A stretch of DNA of 22,497 nt, taken from positions 1 to 22,497 of the forward strand of contig CAAGLJ010000162.1 in assembly GCA_900770785.1 (NCBI GenBank). Reading direction: 5' to 3'. The DNA comes from Lachnospiraceae bacterium. Lineage in GTDB: Bacteria; Bacillota; Clostridia; Lachnospirales; Lachnospiraceae. Below the pieces are notes generated by a model. That model was not told the origin of the DNA. It did no database searches and saw nothing but the letters and a program-made list of their open reading frames with translations. The translations under genes were made by a program, and so were the position numbers. Below are positions 15,838-22,497 of this stretch, piece by piece; position 1 is the stretch's first letter; each line of letters begins with the position of its first letter.

Positions 15838-16215
15838 TCAGCTTTCCTCCTGTGTCCCTATCATTTCCGTAAAGAGTTTATATTCCTCTTTATCCAGCTC
15901 TACGGTAAATTGCAGGTCAAGTCCTTTCTGGTTGGTCTTGTCCTCTGCCTTTTTCACCTTCTTTACCAGACGCAGCAGCACAAAGTTGTTCTTTGACAGC
16001 TCCATGCTCTGTTTGAAGGTCAGGCTGTCATTTTCAAGCTGCTTCTGCTTTTTTGCAATCGCTTCTGCCATACGCTTTTTTACTTCTGCTGCATCAGAAA
16101 GGCGGATTGTTACAACTGCTTTTGCCCTGCCGCTGCGTTCCCATTCCTTATGGAGCAGCTTTACCAGATACTCCATATCCTCGGCAAGCTCTTTTCCTGT
16201 TATCTGTTTTTCCAT
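15838..16215 (-). CDS. 125-aa charged helical protein, unknown
   Basis: I do not recognise this family. The protein is lysine- and glutamate-rich, mostly helical by appearance, with no membrane segment. A central helix (about residues 45-75) reads KKRMAEAIAKKQKQL, and the C-terminus (LDLQFTVELDKEEYKLF) could form a short beta hairpin. ATG 16215 lies 19 nt after the previous gene and has AGGGAGG about 9 nt upstream; its TGA abuts the TTG start of the methyltransferase, so the two are translationally coupled. Confidence 0.7.
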   Translation of the reverse strand: MEKQITGKELAEDMEYLVKLLHKEWERSGRAKAVVTIRLSDAAEVKKRMAEAIAKKQKQLENDSLTFKQSMELSKNNFVLLRLVKKVKKAEDKTNQKGLDLQFTVELDKEEYKLFTEMIGTQEES

Positions 16216-16234
16216 CCTTTAAGTCCTCCCTATG

Positions 16235-17146
16235 CTATCTTGATTTTTCCTGCTTTACTTCTTCAATTTCAGCAAATCCTTCATCATAAAGTCCTGCATG
16301 TAAATTTTTCCTGAACTCCTCCGGATCACTGGTTCTAAATTCACCAAATCTGACATACATAACCGATTCCCGTAAAGCATCGCTTATCATCTGATCCTTT
16401 TCCAAGCTGGTGTATAGATAGAATCTGTCCTGTAACATCTCCCTGTATTGATAGATGTCCTCAATCTTCCTTTCCGTTCCGTACTTCTGCCTAATATGAC
16501 GGAAATCAATGGCAGACGGTGTACTGTTTAAATACAGTCCATGTCCCCATTCAATTCCAATCAGGCTGTTTTCCTCTGTCGGTTCCGCTCCACGAGGATG
16601 CCTTGCAAATAATTCAGTTCCCTGAGCTACAACAAAACTGCCTGTCATGGTATCCATCAACAGCAGATTTTTCTCTGACAGCTTTTCCATGACACGATAA
16701 TCATGACCGTTTAAATTCCGAAGCGTCTGCCCCTGTTCAAAGACAGTATCCAGCTTTGTATAGGAAAGGCTGGCTGTGCTGACTTTTCCTCTGGTGTCCA
16801 TACCAAGCTCCGCCAGCTTTTCCATACACTCAGCGGAGCATCGCTCCTCATCAAAACGGACTTCCTGATCTGTGCTGTTATAAAATCCCTTCAAAAACTT
16901 CATCAACTGCCTGTCGTCCACACAGAACCTTGTAGCAACCGATTTATTGCTCGCAAAATACAGTTCACTCCAAGCGTTTTCATCTCCTAATGTCTTTCCA
17001 AGCTCAATCATGGAATCCGCCACATCTTTTCGACTGTCAAAAGTATCCATGTCCACATACTTCACATAGTCCTCTGTTGTCATAAGGAAATTCGTCTCTG
17101 TCCCTTTCCAATTCTCTGATACTAAGATGATTTCTGTTATCTTCAT
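16235..17146 (-). CDS. 303-aa ICE protein, unknown
   Basis: I cannot place this protein. It has no signal peptide or transmembrane helix and is acidic. The N-terminal third (residues 1-120) is followed by a beta-rich stretch (about 125-205, with GHDYRVMEKLSEKNLLLMDT and GSFVVAQGTELFARHPRG) and a helical C-terminus with several aromatic residues. ATG 17146 is preceded by AGGAGGT at ideal spacing. The ribosome binding site comes right after a terminator-like hairpin (17157-17187), so expression may depend on readthrough or antitermination. Confidence 0.7.
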   Translation of the reverse strand: MKITEIILVSENWKGTETNFLMTTEDYVKYVDMDTFDSRKDVADSMIELGKTLGDENAWSELYFASNKSVATRFCVDDRQLMKFLKGFYNSTDQEVRFDEERCSAECMEKLAELGMDTRGKVSTASLSYTKLDTVFEQGQTLRNLNGHDYRVMEKLSEKNLLLMDTMTGSFVVAQGTELFARHPRGAEPTEENSLIGIEWGHGLYLNSTPSAIDFRHIRQKYGTERKIEDIYQYREMLQDRFYLYTSLEKDQMISDALRESVMYVRFGEFRTSDPEEFRKNLHAGLYDEGFAEIEEVKQEKSR

Positions 17147-17156
17147 TTTTACCTCC

Positions 17157-17187
17157 TAAAAAGGGCGGCACCTATCGGCACCGCCCT
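17157..17187 (-). terminator. Terminator-like hairpin overlapping a stop codon inside the operon
   Basis: On the minus strand AGGGCGG (17187-17181) pairs with CCGCCCT (17168-17162), and the stem continues inward by four more pairs (two are G-T wobbles) to a GATA tetraloop. It is followed by TTTTTAGG and then the AGGAGGT of the next gene. It has the full form of an intrinsic terminator although the operon seems to continue. It overlaps the end of the 200-aa gene. Confidence 0.6.
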
Positions 17188-17774
17188 GCTTCAAGTCCCA
17201 TCTGGAATAACGTCATCTGACCGTTTTGTATCTGCCCGGATGGTTCTTTTCTCTTTTCACTTAAAATCTGCTTTACCCGTTCTGCACACTGGGCAAAGGA
17301 TTCCCGATACCCATCCGGGCTTTTGGTGTGCCTGCGCATGGTAACAAGGTCATCCTCTTTCAAGGCTCTTGCAAGCCCGCCGGCATATCCGAGTACATTG
17401 TCAATGCTGATTTTCTTTGCTTCTTTGTTATCAAGCATATCCCTGCTGCACAAAAGGAACCGGAAATTTGCATCAGAAAGATAAGTATCAAGCACTTCCA
17501 CAGCCCTGTCCCGGATTTCGGCAGCTCCTGCCATATAACCATTTTCCGTAACAGGGGGAAGGTCTCTAAAATAAACTTCCGGATACTTACTCCTGTCCTC
17601 TCCATACAAATCCTCCAACTTTTTCTTTGCATACATGATATGATTGCGTGTCAGGTTCATGTTGGTGGCATCATCATAAAAGGGATCGCTGCCGCCATGT
17701 TCCTTGAGATATTCCCAATGTTCATATTCCCGGATCAGCTCCGCCTCATAGTCCATCTCCTTTTTCTTACCCAT
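17172..17774 (-). CDS. 200-aa ICE protein with C-terminal QMTLF (possible beta-clamp motif)
   Basis: I do not recognise the family. The protein is soluble-looking: an acidic N-terminus (MDYEAELIREYEHWEYLKEH), a middle region with SDANFRFLLCSRDMLDNKEA, and a C-terminus ending GQMTLFQMGLEAGRCR. QMTLF fits the QxxLF pentapeptide used to bind the DNA polymerase sliding clamp; such tails are common on DNA-processing proteins. The start chosen is ATG 17774 because AGGCGGTGAT (nearly the full Shine-Dalgarno) lies 4 nt upstream; a GTG three codons earlier (17783) would fall within that site. It starts 12 nt after the NlpC/P60 gene. Confidence 0.68.
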   Translation of the reverse strand: MGKKKEMDYEAELIREYEHWEYLKEHGGSDPFYDDATNMNLTRNHIMYAKKKLEDLYGEDRSKYPEVYFRDLPPVTENGYMAGAAEIRDRAVEVLDTYLSDANFRFLLCSRDMLDNKEAKKISIDNVLGYAGGLARALKEDDLVTMRRHTKSPDGYRESFAQCAERVKQILSEKRKEPSGQIQNGQMTLFQMGLEAGRCR

Positions 17775-17786
17775 TATAATCACCGC

Positions 17787-19811
17787 CTATCTCGGTCTGC
17801 CGATGAACACTATCGAGGATTTGCTCTGTACCGCCCTGTAAACCACGCCGATTCTTTCGTTGGCAGCTTCTACAACCTTTCCATTGCCCACATAGACCGC
17901 CACATGCGTAATGTTCATAAATCTTCCGTTCTTGCTGTAGCTGTAAAAGATTAAATCCCCCGGCTGCATTTCATCGTAGTTTACCAGCATGTTGTTGTCA
18001 TAGCAGTATTTCCCCTCTGCCGCTGCGGTATTCGCACCCTCATACATGATGTTCACCCCTGCGCTCTGCCATGCGTAGTAGGCGAGGGAGCTGCAATCAT
18101 AATAATCCCCGCTGTCCCGGTACTGCTGGCTGTACGGATAGCCGACTTTGGACAAGACAAATTCCACAACCTTTTTTCCGTTTTCATCGGATATGGAATC
18201 CACAATCGCCTGATACTGCTCCGGGCTGATGGCTTCTCCGGGATCACCGCCACCGCCCGTATAGCCCAGCATGGCAAGATACTCCGGTTTCATCAGCTCC
18301 GCAAGCATTTCCTGTTCTTCCGCATCAAAACCATACACAGAAATCATGTCCCGGTAGGTTTTTAATTCCACATTGACCTCTTTGATTGTAGTGGTTGTGG
18401 TATTCCCTTCCTCATCCTCCTCTGTCTCGGTTCTGCTTGTAATGGTATAGCTGCACATATCATCAAAGACAGCCTTTAAATTCTGCTTTGCCTTATCCGT
18501 CATATCCGTTGCAGTATCGCCATTTCCATACTTCACCATGTAGACCGCAAGAATGTCACAGTAATTGTCCGGTGTTCCGGCTCCTTCAAAATCCACATAA
18601 ATTTTCTCGCTGGTATCATAGCCGGAATAGTTCGTCAGTTCATCATTGATCTCCCGGTTGAACTCTGCCACATACGCAGAAAGAACATCCTGCGTAGTGT
18701 CTCCCGATGAAATGGACGGAAAGAATATGGCAAAAGGCGAATTATAAATAATCGCAATGACTGCAATAATCGGCAGTGCCATAAGTGCCACAAGTGCAAA
18801 CAGGGCAAGTAAGAACAGCCCCACATACCGGATGATGTATTTTGCCATCATGGAAAAACGCATCAAGACGATGTCCTTTAGGGCTTTCCCAATGCTGTCC
18901 TGATTTTCCTCCTGCCGCAGCTTTGCCACAAAGAGCTGTATCATACGGTTTCGGGTGGATTTTTGCACATCCCTTTTATCTATGGCGATTCCTGCTGCTT
19001 CTCCCGCAGCCGCACCAATCAGAAATCCACCCGGTCCTGTGACGGCGGTTCCTGCCGCTGTTCCCGCTGTCGACACCGCAGCCTTTGCTGTCGCCTTCGC
19101 TGTCTCCTTCGCCGCTTTCTTCGCTGCCGCTTTGGAGGTTTTCTTTGCCGCTTCGGCGGCGCTGTCCTTTACTGCTTTTTTGCTGATTTTCTTTCCTGCC
19201 TGCACCTTCTTGATACGCTTTTCTTTTGCTTTTGCCGCCTGTGTGCGATAAAGTCTCCTTCCGGCATCCGCTGCACTCTCCACCGGGCGGGACAGGTTTC
19301 TTGCCGCCAGATAGGACTCATAAACCTCATTTCCGCCCTCCATCTGGTCTAAGGCTGTCTTTGCACCAATAGAGGCAAGGGAGCCTGCTGTACCATTTTT
19401 CTTTCCAATGGCATTTTCCTTATCCTGCTTTGTCCTGCGGTACTGGGCATATCTGCTGTTTTCTTTCTGTGTAGATTTACTTACAGCCTCCTTTGCCGCA
19501 GTTTTTCCATTTCCAGCGGCAGAACGCTTCTCTAAAGAAGTACGGTCTTTTCCACGCATATCCTCGCCGGAAATCTTTTTATCCGTTGTCCTGACCGCTT
19601 CCCCTTTGGTTCTGATCTTCATAACCGACTTTCTTCTGTCATTCTTATCGGTGCTGACCTCTTTCACAGCTCCCGCAATCTTCGGGCTTCTGTCTACCGT
19701 GAGGACATTCCTGCCCTTGAGCTTTGTCTCCGGTGCAGCTTTCACATGGATCTTCGTCTTTTCTTTCGTGTGGATAACCATAGGCTTGTCATCCACTTTT
19801 TTAATGTTCAA
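17787..19811 (-). CDS. Membrane-anchored NlpC/P60 (C40) cell-wall hydrolase of the transfer apparatus
   Basis: The 674-aa protein has a long basic, probably cytoplasmic N-terminus (residues 1-320) with a Lys/Ala-rich stretch near 195-250 and a Gly/Ala-rich segment after it. One long hydrophobic region (about 322-355) is followed by an extracellular domain, a Gly-rich hinge (GYTGGGGDPG), and a C-terminal NlpC/P60 domain from about 545. Catalytic residues are visible: Cys573 in YDCSSLAYY and His636 in THVAVYVG, with Asn651 a candidate third polar residue. It should cut stem peptides in peptidoglycan to open a path for the conjugation machine, like Tn916 Orf14. The start is TTG 19811 with AGAAGGTGAG just upstream. 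A terminator-like hairpin lies just before it. Confidence 0.9.
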   Translation of the reverse strand: MNIKKVDDKPMVIHTKEKTKIHVKAAPETKLKGRNVLTVDRSPKIAGAVKEVSTDKNDRRKSVMKIRTKGEAVRTTDKKISGEDMRGKDRTSLEKRSAAGNGKTAAKEAVSKSTQKENSRYAQYRRTKQDKENAIGKKNGTAGSLASIGAKTALDQMEGGNEVYESYLAARNLSRPVESAADAGRRLYRTQAAKAKEKRIKKVQAGKKISKKAVKDSAAEAAKKTSKAAAKKAAKETAKATAKAAVSTAGTAAGTAVTGPGGFLIGAAAGEAAGIAIDKRDVQKSTRNRMIQLFVAKLRQEENQDSIGKALKDIVLMRFSMMAKYIIRYVGLFLLALFALVALMALPIIAVIAIIYNSPFAIFFPSISSGDTTQDVLSAYVAEFNREINDELTNYSGYDTSEKIYVDFEGAGTPDNYCDILAVYMVKYGNGDTATDMTDKAKQNLKAVFDDMCSYTITSRTETEEDEEGNTTTTTIKEVNVELKTYRDMISVYGFDAEEQEMLAELMKPEYLAMLGYTGGGGDPGEAISPEQYQAIVDSISDENGKKVVEFVLSKVGYPYSQQYRDSGDYYDCSSLAYYAWQSAGVNIMYEGANTAAAEGKYCYDNNMLVNYDEMQPGDLIFYSYSKNGRFMNITHVAVYVGNGKVVEAANERIGVVYRAVQSKSSIVFIGRPR

Positions 19812-19840
19812 TTTTTCTCACCTTCTTCCTGAAAAAGAGC

Positions 19841-19875
19841 AAAAAAATAGCACCTAAACCAATGGCTTAGATGCT
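19841..19875 (-). terminator. Terminator-like hairpin upstream of the NlpC/P60 gene
   Basis: In the minus-strand transcript AGCATCTAAGCC (19875-19864) pairs with GGTTTAGGTGCT (19860-19849) over 12 positions including two G-T wobbles, around a 3-nt loop, followed by ATTTTTTT. It begins six bases after the stop of the 77-aa gene and ends about 30 nt before the next start codon. It is a convincing intrinsic terminator or attenuator inside the transfer operon. Confidence 0.75.
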
Positions 19876-19880
19876 GTGAT

Positions 19881-20114
19881 TTACTGCTTATTCTCTTTTT
19901 TCCGCTTTGCTTTCTGCTCCGATTTTCTCTGTCTTTCTTCGTACATATCGTGAATCCAGTCTTTTACCGGAGCCTTCCACATTTCCTTTTTATTGGGAAT
20001 GTTCTTTATCAGGCTTCTAGGATTAAGTCCCATTTCTTTTGCCATGCGGATTTCTTCTTCACCGAGCCGGCATTTTCTTTTTGCTTCATCCCAAAGTTCC
20101 TGCTTATATGCCAT
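19881..20114 (-). CDS. 77-aa basic protein, common small ICE hypothetical
   Basis: The protein is small, Lys/Arg/Glu-rich and without membrane segments. A helical N-terminal part contains KCRLGEEEIRMAKEMGLNPRSL, followed by NIPNKKEMWKAPVKDWIHDMYEER and a very basic tail. I recall similar small proteins with a WKAPVK.WI..[LM]YEE motif in Firmicute genomes, without assigned function; nucleic-acid binding would fit the charge. ATG 20114 lies 11 bp inside the end of the frameshifted upstream gene, with GGAGG about 10 nt before it. Confidence 0.7.
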   Translation of the reverse strand: MAYKQELWDEAKRKCRLGEEEIRMAKEMGLNPRSLIKNIPNKKEMWKAPVKDWIHDMYEERQRKSEQKAKRKKENKQ

Positions 20115-20858
20115 CTGTATGATTCCTCCACAAACTGATAAAATCTTTTATCAGAGCCTCATCCCGCTTGTCACGGCACTTCTGCATAAGCTGTTCTGTA
20201 TCTGAAAGCATATCCAGCGTATGGTATTCGCCGAATTTTACATTCAGCCGCAGAATATATTTTAACAATTCGCTGTCTGTCTCCACACCTGCCTCGGTCA
20301 GCATTTTCGTAATGCCGGACATCTCCCTGAGTTCTGCCTGTTCACTTAAATAAACGACCTCTTTTTCTTTTGACTGCTTATTCTCCCGGACAATTTTGCT
20401 GATTTCATACCGCTTTGACAGATTACAGAAAAACAAATCCCGCTCTCATGCACCATCAGATAATCACAGTCAAATTCCGTATCCATGACCTCCGCCTTCT
20501 CATAGAGGTACAGCCTTGAATATGAATGAAACATCTCTTTTAGCAGATGCAGATTATTCAGCTTGCGGTATATCATTTCAAGGATTACCCTCTGTTTTTC
20601 CTCTGTCCGGTAATATTTCCTTACCAGCTTTTCAACTGACTCATGCGTAATCCGCTTTTTCTTAATCGAATACACGCCATAGTCCCCTGTAAACTGATTT
20701 GGTCTGCCAATATACTGTATCCCCATTAAATGGGGTATTTTTAATTCTGAATTTGTCAGATGTAACACCCGCTTCGGCGTGTAAATATAATAATCATATT
20801 TACACAATACATCTTTTGCAGTTTGGAAAATATCTAAAAGTGACTGCACCGTTTTCAT
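20104..20858 (-). pseudogene. Frameshifted PBECR4-like protein gene
   Basis: Two overlapping frames carry one protein. The first half starts at ATG 20858 and runs well to about residue 138 (DYLMVHE); the second half continues one frame over from about 20442 as RDLFFCNLSKRYEISKIV to TAA 20104. Removing two bases in the GAGAG run at 20447-20443 joins them into a 250-aa protein. The N-terminal part (YDYYIYTPKRVLHLT, LMGIQYIGRPN, KLVRKYYR) resembles proteins annotated as PBECR4 domain, a predicted member of the barnase/EndoU/colicin/RelE RNase fold; this is from memory. Family members may have an extra segment at the break, so an internal deletion is an alternative to a 2-base insertion. The start has only a weak AAAGG upstream. 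Function lost unless a sequencing error or recoding is involved. Confidence 0.65.
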
Positions 20859-20875
20859 CCTTTCGTATCTGTCCT

Positions 20876-20911
20876 CAAAAAAGAAAATTGCCTGGGCTGT
20901 TAGGCTCAGGC
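20876..20911 (-). terminator. Terminator-like hairpin just before the PBECR4-like gene
   Basis: GCCTGGGC (20890-20897) and GCTCAGGC (20904-20911) form an 8-bp stem; one pair is G-T on the plus strand and A-C on the minus strand. On the minus strand it is followed by AATTTTCTTTTTTG, on the plus strand by a second T-rich stretch, so it could act in both directions. It lies only about 30 nt before the ATG at 20858. Confidence 0.55.
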
Positions 20912-20942
20912 TTAACTTTTCTTTTTTTGAATTGCAATTCTG

Positions 20943-21052
20943 GGAGCAGTCCTATGATAATTCCATAGGCAGAGACGACCTTTGTATTTCTATTGCCCGC
21001 AAAGTCGGGACGGGTAGCTCCTCTCTATCGCCGCAAAAGCACTTAAGCTTTT
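20943..21052 (-). ncRNA. Candidate structured RNA between virB4 and the PBECR4-like gene
   Basis: Several short helices cluster here without an accepted gene. In minus-strand order: AAAAGC/GCTTTT (21052-21047 with 21040-21035); a closing GGAGC/GCTCC (21021-21017 with 20947-20943); inside it CCCG/CGGG (21009-21006 with 20999-20996) and a 6-bp CCTATG/CATAGG hairpin (20969-20964 with 20956-20951). Together they could fold as a small multibranch junction ending about 30 nt before the terminator-like hairpin at 20876-20911. No known riboswitch or RNA family was recognised. Helices of this size can arise by chance; covariation is needed. Confidence 0.3.
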
Positions 21053-21077
21053 CATTACCTATAATCTAACACGGGAA

Positions 21078-22497
21078 TCAGCCAATATCAACTGCATTTT
21101 TGCTTTTTTCTAAGGCGATTTTTTCGTGTAAATTTGTGTTATAGAGATTATACAAATCCGTTCCCTTTTCAATCTGATTATCAAAAGGAATTACCACGTT
21201 TCCGCACTTCATCAGCCCCATACCGCTCTGTGTGTTGGTTACAAACCGAAGCTGTGCCTCCGACACCCCGATGACCTCCGCCATTTTGGAGCTGTCCGTG
21301 TTCGCCTGCTTCAAAAGCGCCACAAACTCAGAGTTTGCAAGCATGGTGGTCGCAGTATAATTCTGCAACAGATCCACGACATTCTGCGTGATGCCTGTGC
21401 AAAGACCTCCCTGCTTTCTGACCTTTTTCCACAACTGCTGTAAATACTTCGCAGAATACTCGGAATTAAGCAGCACATGGAACTCATCAATATAGAGCCA
21501 TGTTGCCACTCCCCGCTTTCCGTTTGCAATGATACGGTTCTGGATGCTCTCCATCATGACAAGCATGGTAATCGGGGACAGCTCCGTACCTAAGTCTCGG
21601 ATTCCATAGACCGTAAAACGGTTATCCACATCCACATTGGTCTGGTGGTTAAAGATGTTCAGGGAACCGTTGACAAAAAGCTCTAAGGATAGTGCTATAT
21701 CCTTCGCTTCCTCCTCCGGCTGGCTCATCAGAATCTCATAAAAATCTGACATGACAGGCACATACTTTTCCCTGCTCCTTGCAATGTCGATATAGAGCTT
21801 TCTCACACAGCGGTCAATGATGGACTTCTGTCGGGAATTAAGGCTCTCTCCCATACATTGCTCACAAAGACCGAGCATAAACTCGCCCTTTTCCCTTATC
21901 ATTCCCTTGCTGTCGTTTAAGTCCAGACTCCAGACATCCATATCCAGCGGATTGACATAGTTGTCCGTATAGGTAGACATATTGACTACCGTTCCCCCGT
22001 AGGTGTGGGCAATGTCAAAATACTCGTTCATCGGATCGATTACGATAATCTCATCCTCTGTCCCAAGAAAGACATTGCCCATCTCCATTTTGCAGAAGAA
22101 GGACTTGCCCGAACCGGGAACGCCGAACACAAACCCGTTCCCGTTGATGAGCTTCTTGCGGTTGCCGATGTTGATATTCTTTGACACCTGATTGATTCCA
22201 TAGTAACAGCCGCTTCCGTCATTTAACTCCTGCACGTTAAAAGGCATCAAAACCGCAAGGCTCTGTGTCAGCATGGTACGCATGGTTTCCACCTGTCTGA
22301 CACCGATAGGCAATGCCGTATTTAATGCCTCTCTCTGCTTCAGATAATGCTCCTCAATGGTGACGGAGTTACGCTTGCCGATGGTTTCCACCGTTTCGGT
22401 CATGCTGTCCAGTTCTTCCTTTGAGTCCGCCATGAGAATCATCGTAACCGCCGCATAATAGAGGCATTGATCGTTCTCACGCACATCGTCCATGATT
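21078..22497 (-). CDS. VirB4-like conjugation ATPase, C-terminal part
   Basis: The open frame runs off the right edge; about 472 residues of what is usually an approximately 800-aa protein are visible. Walker A GVPGSGKS is at residues 124-131 counted from the first Met in the window (22493), and Walker B WLYIDEFHVLL is near 331-341. The conserved TQNVVDLL and the end region also match VirB4/TraE ATPases (Tn916 Orf16-like). VirB4 powers assembly of the conjugation channel and substrate transfer at the inner face of the membrane. It is the most upstream gene here, which places the remaining channel genes, coupling protein and relaxase beyond 22497. The last codons end in DIG followed by a stop at 21078. 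Confidence 0.93.
   Translation of the reverse strand, partial: IMDDVRENDQCLYYAAVTMILMADSKEELDSMTETVETIGKRNSVTIEEHYLKQREALNTALPIGVRQVETMRTMLTQSLAVLMPFNVQELNDGSGCYYGINQVSKNINIGNRKKLINGNGFVFGVPGSGKSFFCKMEMGNVFLGTEDEIIVIDPMNEYFDIAHTYGGTVVNMSTYTDNYVNPLDMDVWSLDLNDSKGMIREKGEFMLGLCEQCMGESLNSRQKSIIDRCVRKLYIDIARSREKYVPVMSDFYEILMSQPEEEAKDIALSLELFVNGSLNIFNHQTNVDVDNRFTVYGIRDLGTELSPITMLVMMESIQNRIIANGKRGVATWLYIDEFHVLLNSEYSAKYLQQLWKKVRKQGGLCTGITQNVVDLLQNYTATTMLANSEFVALLKQANTDSSKMAEVIGVSEAQLRFVTNTQSGMGLMKCGNVVIPFDNQIEKGTDLYNLYNTNLHEKIALEKSKNAVDIG

Larger units (their letters stand above)
3640..22497. mobile_element. Partial integrative and conjugative element (accessory end of transfer operon)
   Basis: Gene content and order (VirB4-type ATPase, transmembrane NlpC/P60 hydrolase, MT-A70 methylase, giant ArdC-like/methylase/SNF2 protein, sortase, SpoVG-family protein) match conjugative elements of gut Firmicutes. 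All genes run in one direction with overlaps or short gaps. No integrase, relaxase, coupling protein or attachment site is visible; the element continues beyond 22497. Whether the bacteriocin cassette at 342-3582 is carried inside the element or sits next to it cannot be decided from this window. Confidence 0.8.

Noticed and set aside
20876..21026. Minus-strand frame containing KVVSAYGIIIGLLPELQ between virB4 and the PBECR4-like gene
   Set aside because: It has no ATG/GTG/TTG start with a ribosome binding site, and its 3' end runs through the terminator-like hairpin; treated as non-coding.
1..22497. CRISPR arrays, tRNA or rRNA genes, integrase and attachment sites
   Set aside because: No regularly spaced repeat series, no tRNA cloverleaf, no rRNA-like segment and no recombinase motifs were found on either strand; element ends could not be located.

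Overview
The window looks like part of an integrative and conjugative element (ICE) of the Tn916/Tn1549-like type from an anaerobic Firmicute, most likely Clostridia/Lachnospiraceae. That rests on gene content (VirB4-type ATPase, membrane-anchored NlpC/P60 hydrolase, giant ArdC-like/methylase/helicase protein, SpoVG-family protein, class D sortase), AGGAGG-type ribosome binding sites, and frequent TTG/GTG starts. I had no database access, so family names come from recognised motifs and memory. Every gene I accept is on the minus strand, so the biological order runs from 22497 down to 1.

Region A (22497-17172) is conjugation machinery and its neighbours. It starts with the C-terminal part of a VirB4-like ATPase. 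A 219-bp gap follows with hairpin-forming sequence and a terminator-like hairpin, then a frameshifted gene resembling PBECR4-type nuclease-fold proteins, a 77-aa basic protein, another terminator-like hairpin, a 674-aa transmembrane NlpC/P60 cell-wall hydrolase, and a 200-aa unknown ending in a possible beta-clamp motif. A third terminator-like hairpin follows.

Region B (17146-3640) is the ICE accessory operon: two unknown proteins, an MT-A70-type adenine methyltransferase, a 2842-aa protein combining an ArdC-like N-terminus, an N6-adenine methylase core and an SNF2 helicase, a class D sortase, two tandem paralogous small proteins, a double SpoVG-domain protein, and a coiled-coil protein cut short by an in-frame amber codon. 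Most junctions overlap or are very short. A strong intrinsic terminator at 3587-3635 closes the operon.

Region C (3582-342) is an AT-rich cassette read as a bacteriocin locus. A pair of near-identical direct repeats (period 20 bp) and a promoter precede a 110-aa secreted peptide resembling the lactococcin 972 family. Then come a small FtsX-like membrane protein, a MacB/FtsX-type permease, an ABC ATPase, and a 54-aa two-helix membrane protein that could provide immunity. Region D (1-341) has no accepted gene; it holds inverted repeats and a good promoter reading leftwards out of the window.

The most interesting points are the bacteriocin cassette with its repeat-controlled promoter and split permease, the RNA/terminator/nuclease-like gene arrangement downstream of virB4, several terminator-like hairpins inside an apparently continuous transfer operon (suggesting antitermination or attenuation), and two decaying genes.
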